Source: CAUZWH01 sp965247665 (lineage in GTDB: Bacteria; Pseudomonadota; Alphaproteobacteria; SHVV01). From it: a DNA stretch of 64,000 bases. The translations under genes and the position numbers were made by a program. Every line of letters begins with the position of its first letter. Position 1 is the stretch's first letter. A model generated the notes under the pieces. That model made no database searches. It was not told the DNA's origin and saw only the letters and a list, made by a program, of their open reading frames with translations. Where the stretch lies: positions 1,054,001 to 1,118,000 of the forward strand of contig CBDFHH010000005.1 in NCBI GenBank assembly GCA_965247665.1, read 5' to 3'. Of the stretch, positions 53,201-61,274 are shown piece after piece.

Positions 53201-53360
53201 AAAGCGGGACCGCACCGCGTGGCCGGAAGCGCTGCGGCGAGCAAGCCTGGAACTGGTCGACGCCGGCGTGTACGAATTGGCCGACGGACGGGCGGCCTTT
53301 GCCTACGCCCACCCTCTATTCTGGGCCCCGTTCTTCGTCGTCGGGAGCAGCGGCACATGA
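50280..53360 (+). CDS. CHAT-domain caspase-like protease with TPR repeats, predicted lipoprotein
   Basis: A 1026-residue protein. The N-terminus is a lipoprotein signal with the cysteine in VAVAGCKVQ. Residues 60-500 or so are helical TPR-like repeats (SNGDFLRELAWIELEGGDFGQALALARRAL, RLARSLKEQGRLEEAELALRE). A coiled segment follows, then the C-terminal CHAT domain. The catalytic pair is H872 or so in VVFATHGL and C922 or so in VVLSACNTAAGDG. GGAGGAG lies six bases before the ATG at 50280, which is preferred over an ATG six bases earlier. Its stop overlaps the next start (ATGA). CHAT peptidases are caspase-like. An exported CHAT with a cyclase in the same operon suggests envelope signalling. 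Confidence 0.9.
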   Translation: MISVPPHVTCCAALCLAVAVAGCKVQHTASLHEAKSITAEFVGRTIAAPPRSADDLIELAAAYDRPARTDEIAPLRRKANARPSRAINRDPARLAQFLKTRAVARRDFGDIPGAVKDARRALRLADRSKARVSNGDFLRELAWIELEGGDFGQALALARRALKQAAGSRQHIHHSQLLRFEAWRGEVDEAKRYLRLIEAQRLHQPHQMHVYTGRQLIASTEGRWADAERAARWVITRVPGLYQGDWTPNRVSWSTIRLARSLKEQGRLEEAELALRERVLHDLQRYESSRAPIIQEIYEELGRVYLRAGRSSDALKLGRQACTITDRIGIGWQSLYGGRVNCVNLQAQALLSQRRVAAARSLYDQIKTEFKPVNPLAYASFVRDDPNRLLTEILTGPADDTADIIDGLNTKLSERLGPKHYQSAEAEALKAAWLARSGKPADALPLFRRAFAVLTQRSRRTAAADASLVRQRLVYLAEIYLDALADLLAGKRSQALIDEAFGVAAEARAQRVSAAASASVSRAQIDDPDLAELARREQDAQRQVESLHALLARAALRGGSKAAVEKLKAQIDDLRTARAAIFEELERRYPEYAGLINPKPPDHRAIQRVLGPDEALVSFYFTERRGLAFAVPKSGPITMVDAEVSRREIAERVASLRTALEPDAVTVGDIPAFDVHVAWSLYRDLLRPARRVLGRASHLIVVNHAAMGQIPLAVLATEKMELDPDDDLLFAEYRKIAWLARRWSSAVVPSEAAFVAGRTVPAPPTTRRELVAFGDPLFRPGPAAGVAVASAGVVETRGLTLRRRSTPETLSLRRAGLSDLPPLPDTREEVEAIAVALQANLAADVFVGRRASEGRLKATDLSDRRIVVFATHGLVPGDLDGLSQPALALSAPQFDGSGEDGLLTLSEILGLRLNADLVVLSACNTAAGDGAGTEAISGLARGFLYAGARSLLVSGWPVETSSARLLTTSLFERQKRDRTAWPEALRRASLELVDAGVYELADGRAAFAYAHPLFWAPFFVVGSSGT

Positions 53361-53992
53361 AACAGATCCCCTTTATCGTGGCGATGGCGCTTGCGGTGTC
53401 GTCGACTTCCGTCGACGGCGCGGAACCGGTTGCGATCATCGAAGAAGCCGGTCCCGGTGCACCGGTGACGTTGTTCAGTTACCTTACGGAAGGCCAAATC
53501 ATCGAGCTCGGGGCAACGGCGGAGGTGCTGATCGCCTATCTCCGAAGCTGCGTTCAGGAACGGGTGCTGGGCGGGGTCGTCACGATCGGACGCGAACGGA
53601 GCCAGGTCGTAGGCGGCCGCCGCTCTACAAACGTCTTGGACTGCGGCAACGCGCAGGCGGCGTTGTCTCCTGCCGAGGCCGAACGCGCCGCCGTCCTCGT
53701 GATGCGCAAGCCGACGCCGCCGGCGCCGCAGCTGCTCCTCACCTCGACCTCCCCCTTCATCGCGCCGAGGTCGCCGGCGACCCTGGTGCGTCTGAACCGT
53801 CTCGACCGAAACGAACCCGTGCTTACGCTGGCACTGAACGGCGGCGTTGCCGACTTGGCCGCGGCAGGCGAAACCCTGGACCGTGGCGCGACCTACCGCG
53901 TCGAAGCCGGTGCTGCGTCGATCGTCGTCAAGATCGCGGAGAACGCACAGCGCGGAGACGGACCGATCCTGCTGCGCCTGCTGTCGTTCTAG
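53357..53992 (+). CDS. exported protein of unknown function in the CHAT/cyclase operon
   Basis: A 211-residue protein with a signal peptide (IPFIVAMALAVSSTSVDGAE). The mature part is beta-rich: VTLFSYLTEGQIIELGATAEVLIAYLRSC, then GVVTIGRERSQVVGG. Two cysteines (SCVQ and DCGN) could form a disulfide. No enzyme motif is evident. The ATG overlaps the CHAT stop codon by four bases, and the cyclase begins nine bases later, so it is firmly part of the operon. It might be a proteolytic substrate of the CHAT protein or a ligand sensor. Confidence 0.75.
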   Translation: MKQIPFIVAMALAVSSTSVDGAEPVAIIEEAGPGAPVTLFSYLTEGQIIELGATAEVLIAYLRSCVQERVLGGVVTIGRERSQVVGGRRSTNVLDCGNAQAALSPAEAERAAVLVMRKPTPPAPQLLLTSTSPFIAPRSPATLVRLNRLDRNEPVLTLALNGGVADLAAAGETLDRGATYRVEAGAASIVVKIAENAQRGDGPILLRLLSF

Positions 53993-54001
53993 GCAGCGCC
54001 G

Positions 54002-55936
54002 GTGAGTCGGCGGGAACTGCCGGCACTCGCCGCCGCCGCGGTGATCGCCGCGCTGATCCTGCTTGCCGGTCCCGCCGACTGGCTGCGGGGTCCGTATCTG
54101 GATGGCCTACTGCTGTTGCGGACGCAGCTGTTCGACCTGCCCCGCCGAAGCGAGTCGCAGATCGCGATCGTCGCTCTCGATGAAGAGACCTACCGTCGGC
54201 CTCCCTTTCGCGGCACACCCAAGGTGCTTTGGACCCCAGAGATCGGCCAGGTGCTCGCCGCCGTCCTCAAGAGCGGCGCGTCGGTGGTCGGATTCGACTT
54301 GATCTTGCCGACGTCGGCGGAAGTGCGCCTTCCCGGACACGATCATCCGCTGCTGCTCGCGCTCCGGCAAGGCGCCAAGGATAACCGGGTGGTGCTGGCC
54401 CGGGTCCAGCACCAGAGCGGACCGATCAGCCCCTTCCCCGGTCATACCGTCGCGGTTGGACGGGGGCGCAACATCCGTCTTGTCAACGTCTTCACGGATC
54501 CGGACGGTGTGGTCCGGCGCGTCCCGCTGTGGTTCCGCGTGATCGGACCGAAGACGAGCGTGTTGGAACCGAGTTTTGCTCTCGAGATCGCCGCCCGCCA
54601 TCTCGACGTGGTGCCGGAGCGGTCCGAACGCGACCACACCAAGCTCGGCGGCAGGGCGGTAGGTGGCGCAGCCGAGTCCGACGGGTTGCTGCTCAACTTT
54701 CGCGCCGGCGCTTCGAACTTCCCGATCCATTCGCTCGCCGATCTCCATGCTTGTTCGGGGCGCGAACGGGATGCGTTCTTTCACCGTCACTTCGCCGGCA
54801 GGGTCGTGCTGTTCGGTACGGTGCTCGACTCCGAGGATCGGGTCCTGACCTCCAAACGCTTCATCGGCGGATCGGAGCGCGATCGATGGGCGCCGCGTTG
54901 CGTTCATCCGTTCATGGAGGAACTTTTTCTGACGGACAGGCACAGACAACGCATCCCCGGCGTAATCGTGCAAGCGACCGCGATCGACAACCTGGTGCGC
55001 AACGAAGGACTGGTTGGGTCGGGACGGGTGCCGGAATTCGTCCTCGTCGTCTTGTTGGCCGTCGTCTGCGCATGGGCGTTTCAGCGATTCCCGATCGGTT
55101 GGTCGGCGGCGGGTCTGCTCGCTTTCGGAACGGCCTGGACCATCGCGGCCGCCTTCATCCTCCGCCACGGCATTGTGCTGCCGGGCCTCACGCTCGCCGC
55201 CGCGCTCATCGCTGCGGCGGCGGTATCGGTGGCGCAGCGTTATCTCGTTACGGACAAGGACAAGCGGGCTATTCGCAGCTACTTCTCGCTCTACCTCTCA
55301 CCGACCGTCGTCGACAGGATGCTCGCGACCGGCCAGAGGCCGGCGCTTGGCGGCGAGAGACGGGAGGTCACGGTGCTGGTCAGCGACATTGCGGGCTATA
55401 CCACGATGAGCGAGCGCATGCCGCCCGAACGCATGGTCGACCTGCTCAACCGCTATCTCACAAGCGCCGCGACAGCGGTCGAGCGGCACGGCGGCTTCGT
55501 CGACAAGTTCATGGGCGATGGCATGCTTGCGGTGTTCGGTGCACCGCTCGCCGATCCCGACCACGCACGGCACGCCGTTGCCGCCGCCAGGGAATTGTTG
55601 CGCCTTACAGGCACCGATCCCGAGCTCGTCGGCGGCGCACCGTTCAGGACCCGCATCGGCATCGCTACCGGGCCGGTCGTGATCGGCAATGTCGGATCGG
55701 AGAAACGCCTGAACTACACGGTGATCGGCGATACGGTCAATCTCGCGGCGCGACTCGAAGGCGAAAACAAGAGGCACGGCACCTCGATCCTGGTCAGCGA
55801 AGAGACCGCGCGCCTCGCCGGATTGGACAGCTTCGATCTTGTCGACCGCGTTACCGTGCGGGGACGCGTCGCCGATGTCGCCGTCTACACGCCGATAGAA
55901 TCGCCGCCGCGCAAACCCTCACATTCGGAGTCGTGA
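54002..55936 (+). CDS. CHASE2 membrane sensor with class III adenylate/guanylate cyclase domain
   Basis: A 644-residue protein. An N-terminal helix is followed by an extracytoplasmic CHASE2 domain (QIAIVALDEETYR, SGASVVGFDLILPTS, GPKTSVLEPSFALEIAARHLD, HFAGRVVLFGTVLDSEDR). Three membrane helices follow (about 345-420), then the class III cyclase domain. The cyclase has metal aspartates in VTVLVSDIAGYTTMSERM and FVDKFMGDGMLAVFGAP, and the transition-state residues in NYTVIGDTVNLAARLEGEN. It starts with GTG at 54002. Lysine in KFMGDG and aspartate in VIGDTVN suggest ATP as substrate, hence cAMP. It is the third gene of the CHAT operon. Confidence 0.9.
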   Translation: MSRRELPALAAAAVIAALILLAGPADWLRGPYLDGLLLLRTQLFDLPRRSESQIAIVALDEETYRRPPFRGTPKVLWTPEIGQVLAAVLKSGASVVGFDLILPTSAEVRLPGHDHPLLLALRQGAKDNRVVLARVQHQSGPISPFPGHTVAVGRGRNIRLVNVFTDPDGVVRRVPLWFRVIGPKTSVLEPSFALEIAARHLDVVPERSERDHTKLGGRAVGGAAESDGLLLNFRAGASNFPIHSLADLHACSGRERDAFFHRHFAGRVVLFGTVLDSEDRVLTSKRFIGGSERDRWAPRCVHPFMEELFLTDRHRQRIPGVIVQATAIDNLVRNEGLVGSGRVPEFVLVVLLAVVCAWAFQRFPIGWSAAGLLAFGTAWTIAAAFILRHGIVLPGLTLAAALIAAAAVSVAQRYLVTDKDKRAIRSYFSLYLSPTVVDRMLATGQRPALGGERREVTVLVSDIAGYTTMSERMPPERMVDLLNRYLTSAATAVERHGGFVDKFMGDGMLAVFGAPLADPDHARHAVAAARELLRLTGTDPELVGGAPFRTRIGIATGPVVIGNVGSEKRLNYTVIGDTVNLAARLEGENKRHGTSILVSEETARLAGLDSFDLVDRVTVRGRVADVAVYTPIESPPRKPSHSES

Positions 55937-56110
55937 ACGAACCGGTCGTTGGCGGCTTGGTGTCTTCCGGCGCAGATGGTCACGAGTTTCCGGCCGGAGA
56001 GACCGAGGGTGCGAGGGCTGGGTGCGGTCGCAGGTTTGGGCGACAGGCACCGTCCGGCGCCGATGTCGGAGACGTCGACCTGCGGTTGTCGATGTCCTCG
56101 CGCTTGACGG

Positions 56111-56530
56111 TCATGGTCCTCTCGCTTCGAACGGATTGAACACCGCCGCGCCGAGACTGCGAACGTCCGAGGCATTGCGGGTCGCCAACGTCAGGGCGTG
56201 CATCTTGGCGGTCGCGGCCAGCAGACCGTCGACCACCGCGACGGGACGGATGGTACTCATCGCAACCCAAATGTGGGCGACCCGGGCGTCTGCCGGAAGG
56301 GTACGGTCACCAAACGATCGCTCGACCTCCCGCAACCAGCGTTCGAGGGCAACCGCCCGTTGGCCGTCGCGCGGGCGTGCGAGTTCGATACCCTTGCTGA
56401 TCTCGCCGGTCACCAGCACGCTCAGAAACAGATCGGAGTCCTCCAAGCCGGCGTATCAGGCCGCGACCGCTGCATCGCAGCGGCCGCCCTTGCACAGCTC
56501 GGAAACGACGTTTGTGTCGATCAGCAACAT
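56111..56530 (-). pseudogene. vapC: VapC-type PIN toxin with an in-frame TGA
   Basis: The minus strand from the ATG at 56530 encodes MLLIDTNVVSELCKGGRC, a PIN-domain start with the first catalytic aspartate. It then meets a TGA at 56458-56456 where tryptophan is expected, and continues YAGLEDSDLFLSVLVTGEISKGIELARP, with the later acidic residues in PVAVVDGLLAATAKMHAL and NASDVRSLGA. A single G-to-A change explains the stop. Unless read through, the toxin is inactive. The antitoxin remnant overlaps its start. Confidence 0.75.
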
Positions 56531-56700
56531 CAGAGATCGATTTCACCGCCCGGATCGCGCGGCCGTTCGATCTCGATCGGCTCGGGCGGACGGCGGCAAG
56601 CAGGCTCTTGAGATTGGTCGGCGGGGTTTCTTCAAGGCGCTCACGGATCACGGCACGTGCCGCGGCGCCGCGTTCCGGGTCGTTGGGCGATGGCGGGCGG
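56527..56700 (-). pseudogene. antitoxin (FitA/Phd-type) remnant paired with the PIN toxin
   Basis: Two minus-strand frames give the end of a VapC antitoxin: RAVIRERLEETPPTNLKSLLAAV in one, EPIEIERPRDPGGEIDL and a TGA in the other. The TGA overlaps the toxin ATG (CTCTGATG), as in working toxin-antitoxin operons. A frameshift near 56585 joins the frames. The N-terminal DNA-binding part is not recognisable. Confidence 0.5.
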
Positions 56701-56873
56701 CGGGTCGAGACGGAACGCCCGGCGCCTTGCCGGATCTCGCGCCACCGCCGACGGCTTGGTGTACAGCCGCGACGATCTCCAGAAACGAACCCCGTCCGAT
56801 CTTCGGACCGCAGCCCGACGGGGTCCCGCACGCGAAGTCGATGGCGCCGTTCGGACGGGGGCGACAGCCCGGG

Positions 56874-58604
56874 TTACTCGGCGGCCGATTTGGCGATCGC
56901 GATCCCGTAGTCGCGTGCCAGAGCCTCGGGAGTCACATAGCCGAGGCGCAAATCTCTCTCGGTGTCGGTGTGGACGCGTTGCGCCGGATCGCCGAGCCCG
57001 CCGCCGCCGCATGCGCGCATCACCAGGTGATCGCCCGCTTGTAATTTGAGGCCCGTCACCTTGCCGGGATAATTGATCACCTCGCCGTTCCTGATGGTGT
57101 AGAAGCTGCTCGGCGCTCCCGACTTGCCGCCGTGAATGCCTTGCGGCGGAGCGGTCTCGAAACGGCTGCCGAAAAGCGTCGCTTCGCAGTCGCTTTCAAT
57201 CAGGACCTCGGTTTCCAAGGCGCAGCCGCCGCGGTGGCGGCCGGGGCCGCCCGTATCCACCTTGATTTCACGGCGCAGGTAACGCACCGGATAATCTTGC
57301 TCTTCTATTTCGACATTCGGAATCAGAACGTTGCTGGCTGCAATACAGGTAGCATTCATGCCGTCCAAGGTCGTTCGTGCGCCGCCCCCGGTGCCGAGAC
57401 CGTCGAGGATGGTGTGGATGTAGGGTTGTCCCGTTTCGGGATGGGTTCCGGAGAGAAAGGCGCCGATCCACATCATCGACCAGGTACCCAGGGCGCGCTC
57501 CGGGACGGCGTGAGACAGGGCGCCGATCACCACGTCGTAGACTCGCCCGCCGCCCTCGGTGGTCGAGGCGCCGATAGGCGCCGGTGGACGCGGATTGAGC
57601 AATGTTCCTTCCGGCACCACCACCTTTATGGGACGGAAAAACCCTGCATTCCTGGGGATACTCGGGTCCAGAAACAGGAAAAACCCGGCGTAGGTGGAGG
57701 CGAGGGTATTGTAATAGGACGCGTTGACGAATCCCTGCGCCTGTTCTTCCGTACCCGTGAAATCGGCAGTGGCATTGGCCCCTTTGATGGTCAGCGCTAA
57801 TTGTATCTTGTAGGTGCGATCGGACACGCCGTCATAGTCCATATAGTCGGTATACGAATAAGTGCCGTCCGGGATCTTGTCGATCTCCGCGCACACCCGC
57901 TGCTCCGACATATCCAGGATCTCGTCGACGATGGCACGGAAGGAATCCGGACCGTAGCGCTCGATGACCAGGGGTACGTTTCTCAGTCCCGCTCTGAGGG
58001 ACGCCAGCATCGCCAACAGGTCGCCCTTCTGCTGATCAGGTAGTCGGACGTTGACCAGGAACAAGCGCATGAAATCGTCGTAGATCTCTTCATTCTCGCC
58101 GATCTTCAAGCGCGGGAATCGAACCCCCTCCTGAAAACAATCGGTCGCGCCGACGCAATAGCTGCCCACCACCATGCCGCCGATGTCGATCTGGTGTGCG
58201 GTGGCGCCGCAGAACATGATGATCTCGCCGTCGTCGAACACGGGCGAGAACATGTTGAAGTCGGGAGTATGAGTTCCGCCCTTGTAAGCGTCGTTCGTTA
58301 AATAGATGTCGCCGGGTTTCATCGTGTGCGAGCCGCGCTCGACGATGATCGACTTGAGTGCCGCCTGCATGCCCCCCTGGTGGTGCGGAATGTACTGGCC
58401 CATGGCGACGAGATCGCCGTTGGGGTGCAGAAGGGCAACGGAGAAGTCTCTGGATTCGTAAAAGATGGACGAATGGGCGGTACGCAACATCGTGGCGCCC
58501 ATTTCTTCCACGATCGCTTCGAGACGGGTGCGAACAACCTCGAGCGAAATGGGATCGATCTTGACGGTCCGCTTTCGCCGGTCTCTGCGGCGAGTGCTGC
58601 TCAT
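56874..58604 (-). CDS. hyuB: hydantoinase B/oxoprolinase family protein
   Basis: A 576-residue HyuB-type subunit. Characteristic blocks are the N-terminal IDPISLEVVRTRLEAIVEEMGATMLRTAHSSIFYESRDFS, GDIYLTNDAYKGGTHTPDF and the C-terminal GGPGRHRGGCALETEV and CGGGGLGDPAQRV. With HyuA it forms an ATP-dependent enzyme that opens hydantoin-like or 5-oxoproline rings or carboxylates acetone-type substrates. Length and motifs are complete. The start overlaps the hyuA stop by four bases (ATGA), and hyuA is translated first. The exact substrate is unknown; see the neighbouring aminotransferase. Confidence 0.93.
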   Translation of the reverse strand: MSSTRRRDRRKRTVKIDPISLEVVRTRLEAIVEEMGATMLRTAHSSIFYESRDFSVALLHPNGDLVAMGQYIPHHQGGMQAALKSIIVERGSHTMKPGDIYLTNDAYKGGTHTPDFNMFSPVFDDGEIIMFCGATAHQIDIGGMVVGSYCVGATDCFQEGVRFPRLKIGENEEIYDDFMRLFLVNVRLPDQQKGDLLAMLASLRAGLRNVPLVIERYGPDSFRAIVDEILDMSEQRVCAEIDKIPDGTYSYTDYMDYDGVSDRTYKIQLALTIKGANATADFTGTEEQAQGFVNASYYNTLASTYAGFFLFLDPSIPRNAGFFRPIKVVVPEGTLLNPRPPAPIGASTTEGGGRVYDVVIGALSHAVPERALGTWSMMWIGAFLSGTHPETGQPYIHTILDGLGTGGGARTTLDGMNATCIAASNVLIPNVEIEEQDYPVRYLRREIKVDTGGPGRHRGGCALETEVLIESDCEATLFGSRFETAPPQGIHGGKSGAPSSFYTIRNGEVINYPGKVTGLKLQAGDHLVMRACGGGGLGDPAQRVHTDTERDLRLGYVTPEALARDYGIAIAKSAAE

Positions 58605-60703
58605 AGCCGGCTCCCCCTTCGGGTGACAACGTAGTTGCGGTAGCGGTCCATCATAAGACTCTGCCCGGGTCTGACAACGATAGTCGTGGTCGCGAGCTCA
58701 ACCACCGCCGGTCCCTTCAGCCGATTGCCGGGCCTGAGACGGTGACCGTCGTAGATTCTGGTTTGGACGAATTCGCCTCGTTCCGTGAAATAAACCGGAC
58801 GCCGGCTTTTGACGACGGACTTGCTCAAGACCGAGCTGCGTCGCTCAGCTTTGAAGACCGGCTTTTCGCAGGTCTTGTAGGCGCTGACTCGCAGATTGAC
58901 GAGCTGGATCGCTTCCTCGTCAAGGAGGTAACCATAGGAACCGAAATAGGCCGCGTTGAAACTCTCGATGATCTGACGCTTCGACCTGATCGGCGCTTCG
59001 AGAGAAACCCGAATGTCATGGGCCTGACGCTGGTAACGCATGTCGGCGGTGTATTCGAACCGGATATCCCGATCCTGGTTGCGACCGTTTTTAAAGTGAT
59101 TGCGGCCTTTTTTCTCCATGGCTGCAAAGGCCTTGTTGAGCTCGCCAACCTTCAGCGCCGCAACGGGACCGTGCACGGTGGTGACGAAGTCGCGGTGAAG
59201 ATCGGTGCATAGCAGGCCGAAGGCGGAGAACCCCGCCGCGAGTTGGGGGATGACAACCCTGTCGACACCCATTTCTTCGATCAGCGCGGTCGCGTGGACC
59301 GCCCCCGCACCACCGAACGACAACAACGCAAAATCGCGCGGATCATGACCTTTTTCGACCGAAACAAAGCGAATGCCGTTAATCATGTTGGCATTGACGA
59401 TTTGGAAAATACCGTCGGCCGCTTCCGTCGGCGAGCTGCCGATAGCCTTGCCGATCTGGCTCACGACATGACGTGATCGATTCGCGTCGAGTTTGATCTG
59501 ACCCCCCAGGTAATAGTCCGGATCGATGTAGCCGAGGACCACGTCGGCATCGGTAACCGTCGCATTCTCGCCCCCTTTTCCGTAGCACGCGGGCCCCGGG
59601 TCGGCACCCATGGACTGGGGCCCCACATGCAGTGCACTCACATCATCGAGCCATGCGACGGACCCGCCGCCCGAACCGATCGTGTGAATGTCGATGAAGG
59701 GTATCAGGACGTCCCAACCCTCGAACTTGCAGTGGGTCGCAGTCGACGTGATCGGGGTGGAAAGAGTCGCCCGTCCCCCTTGGATCAGGCTGATGTCGCA
59801 GCTCGTCCCACCCATGTCGAATGAGATCACGTTGCGATAGTCGGTCTGATCGCCCCAGTAGGCCCCGCCCATTACACCGCCGACGGGTCCCGACAGAAGC
59901 ATGTTCACGGCCCGTCGCGAGGCGGTCTTGGGATCGCTGACACCGCCGTTCGACTCCATGATTTCGAGGGCGGAAGTCATGCCACTTCTCTTGAGGGCGC
60001 GTTCCACGCTGCGCAGGTACTTGTCCGCTGCGGGCTGCACATAGGCGTTGATGTGGGTGGTGCACGCCCTCTCATAGTCCCGGATTTCGGGGCAGACTTC
60101 GAAGGAGGCCGAGATGTATACGCCTCGCGCTTCCCTCGCCAGCAAGGCCTTGACCCGTCGCTCGTGTTTCGGATTCCGGAACGAGAACAGAAAGCAGACA
60201 CCCACCGACTCCAGCTTTCGCCGTTTGACTTCCTCGACGATCTGGAGAAGCGCGCCTTCGTCGAGAGGCGTGACCACCTTGCCTCGACGATCGAGACGTT
60301 CTTCGACCTCGAATATGTTGTCGCGGGTAATGAGAGGCTCCGGTTCCCGCGCCCGGGTATCGTACATGTTCTCGCGGAACATCCGGCGCATCACCAAGGT
60401 GTCCTTGAAACCCTGGGTGGTGATGAACCCGGAACGCGCGCCCTTGCGCTCGATCAGCGCGTTGGCGGCGATGGTAGTGCCATGAACGAGCCGGTTGAGG
60501 TTTCGGAGAAGGTCTTCGCAGACCAAGCCATGGCGTTCGGCGAGGCGGTTCAGCCCGTCGAGGACGGAGCCGACCAGATTGTCGGGCGCGGACGGCACTT
60601 TGACCAAGTCAACACCGAAATCACCCATGACGATCAAGTCGGTGAACGTGCCGCCGACGTCGATGCCGACCAGATACGGGGTCCCTGCCTGCGTCTGCGC
60701 CAT
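58601..60703 (-). CDS. hyuA: hydantoinase A/oxoprolinase family protein
   Basis: A 700-residue HyuA-type subunit of the actin-like ATPase fold. The phosphate loop is in LVGIDVGGTFTDLIVM at the N-terminus, followed by LVHGTTIAANALIERKGARSGFITTQGF and ACTTHINAYVQPAADKYLR. Further motifs are NVISFDMGGTSCDISLIQGG and DIHTIGSGGGSVAWLD. It binds ATP and the ring or ketone substrate with HyuB. The ATG at 60703 has AGGGAGA six bases upstream. A longer frame upstream is not family-like. Acetone carboxylase and N-methylhydantoinase share this fold, so the product is uncertain. Confidence 0.93.
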   Translation of the reverse strand: MAQTQAGTPYLVGIDVGGTFTDLIVMGDFGVDLVKVPSAPDNLVGSVLDGLNRLAERHGLVCEDLLRNLNRLVHGTTIAANALIERKGARSGFITTQGFKDTLVMRRMFRENMYDTRAREPEPLITRDNIFEVEERLDRRGKVVTPLDEGALLQIVEEVKRRKLESVGVCFLFSFRNPKHERRVKALLAREARGVYISASFEVCPEIRDYERACTTHINAYVQPAADKYLRSVERALKRSGMTSALEIMESNGGVSDPKTASRRAVNMLLSGPVGGVMGGAYWGDQTDYRNVISFDMGGTSCDISLIQGGRATLSTPITSTATHCKFEGWDVLIPFIDIHTIGSGGGSVAWLDDVSALHVGPQSMGADPGPACYGKGGENATVTDADVVLGYIDPDYYLGGQIKLDANRSRHVVSQIGKAIGSSPTEAADGIFQIVNANMINGIRFVSVEKGHDPRDFALLSFGGAGAVHATALIEEMGVDRVVIPQLAAGFSAFGLLCTDLHRDFVTTVHGPVAALKVGELNKAFAAMEKKGRNHFKNGRNQDRDIRFEYTADMRYQRQAHDIRVSLEAPIRSKRQIIESFNAAYFGSYGYLLDEEAIQLVNLRVSAYKTCEKPVFKAERRSSVLSKSVVKSRRPVYFTERGEFVQTRIYDGHRLRPGNRLKGPAVVELATTTIVVRPGQSLMMDRYRNYVVTRRGSRL

Positions 60704-61274
60704 GCAGTTCTCCCTTCCGCTAGTCCTGAAACGGCGATCCAATCGGCATCGATCCGCACACCTCAATCCCGACAGGGCGAGACGCGAGGTCGATCTGCAA
60801 TTGGTCTTTCGTTGGGCGACATCACCTCGCCTCAGTATATCACGGATCGTGACTTGAGAAGGGCATCGGCCCTGAACCAAACTGCACAATCCGGCGAAGT
60901 CCGGCCTCGATCCCAGCGCCCTCGTGTAGAGACGCGCGGTCGGGAATTCGGGTTTCGCAGCATTGAGGGAGCCGATTCCTCGTCGCTTCGAACCGCTGCG
61001 GGGCGGCCGGTGAATCGGTGCGGAAATCGTCCCGCTCGTGATCAAATCGCGATTGGTATCGCGGTGTCCTTCCGGAATCGAAAGCTGAACCGCTCGTGCA
61101 TTTGTCGCACATGAACGTTACGGCAGGTCGCTGTCGTTGACTCCGATTCGTCGAGAAGGCATGATTCGAAAACCAATATAAGTGATGGTTCGCTAGTCCG
61201 GAGGTGCTTGAGCCGCGGCGGCGTGCCCCCCTTGTCTGCCGGCTGCGAAGCGGGAAGAGGAGCAAAGTGTCGCC
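60704..61274. other. divergent intergenic region between hyuA and the aminotransferase
   Basis: About 570 bases with no convincing gene. It must contain promoters for both directions. An AT-richer segment at about 61170-61200 (ATATAAGTGATGGTTCG) precedes the aminotransferase and is a plausible -10 area. Confidence 0.4.

Noticed and set aside
55937..56110. Small ORF after vapC starting MTVKREDIDN
   Set aside because: It begins like a protein but soon becomes proline/arginine-rich with competing frames; too weak to call a gene.
46304..56530. TGA used as a tryptophan codon
   Set aside because: TGA replaces tryptophan in two pseudogenes (near 46500 and 56456), but many intact genes here end in TGA with tight overlaps, so standard code with decay is the simpler view.
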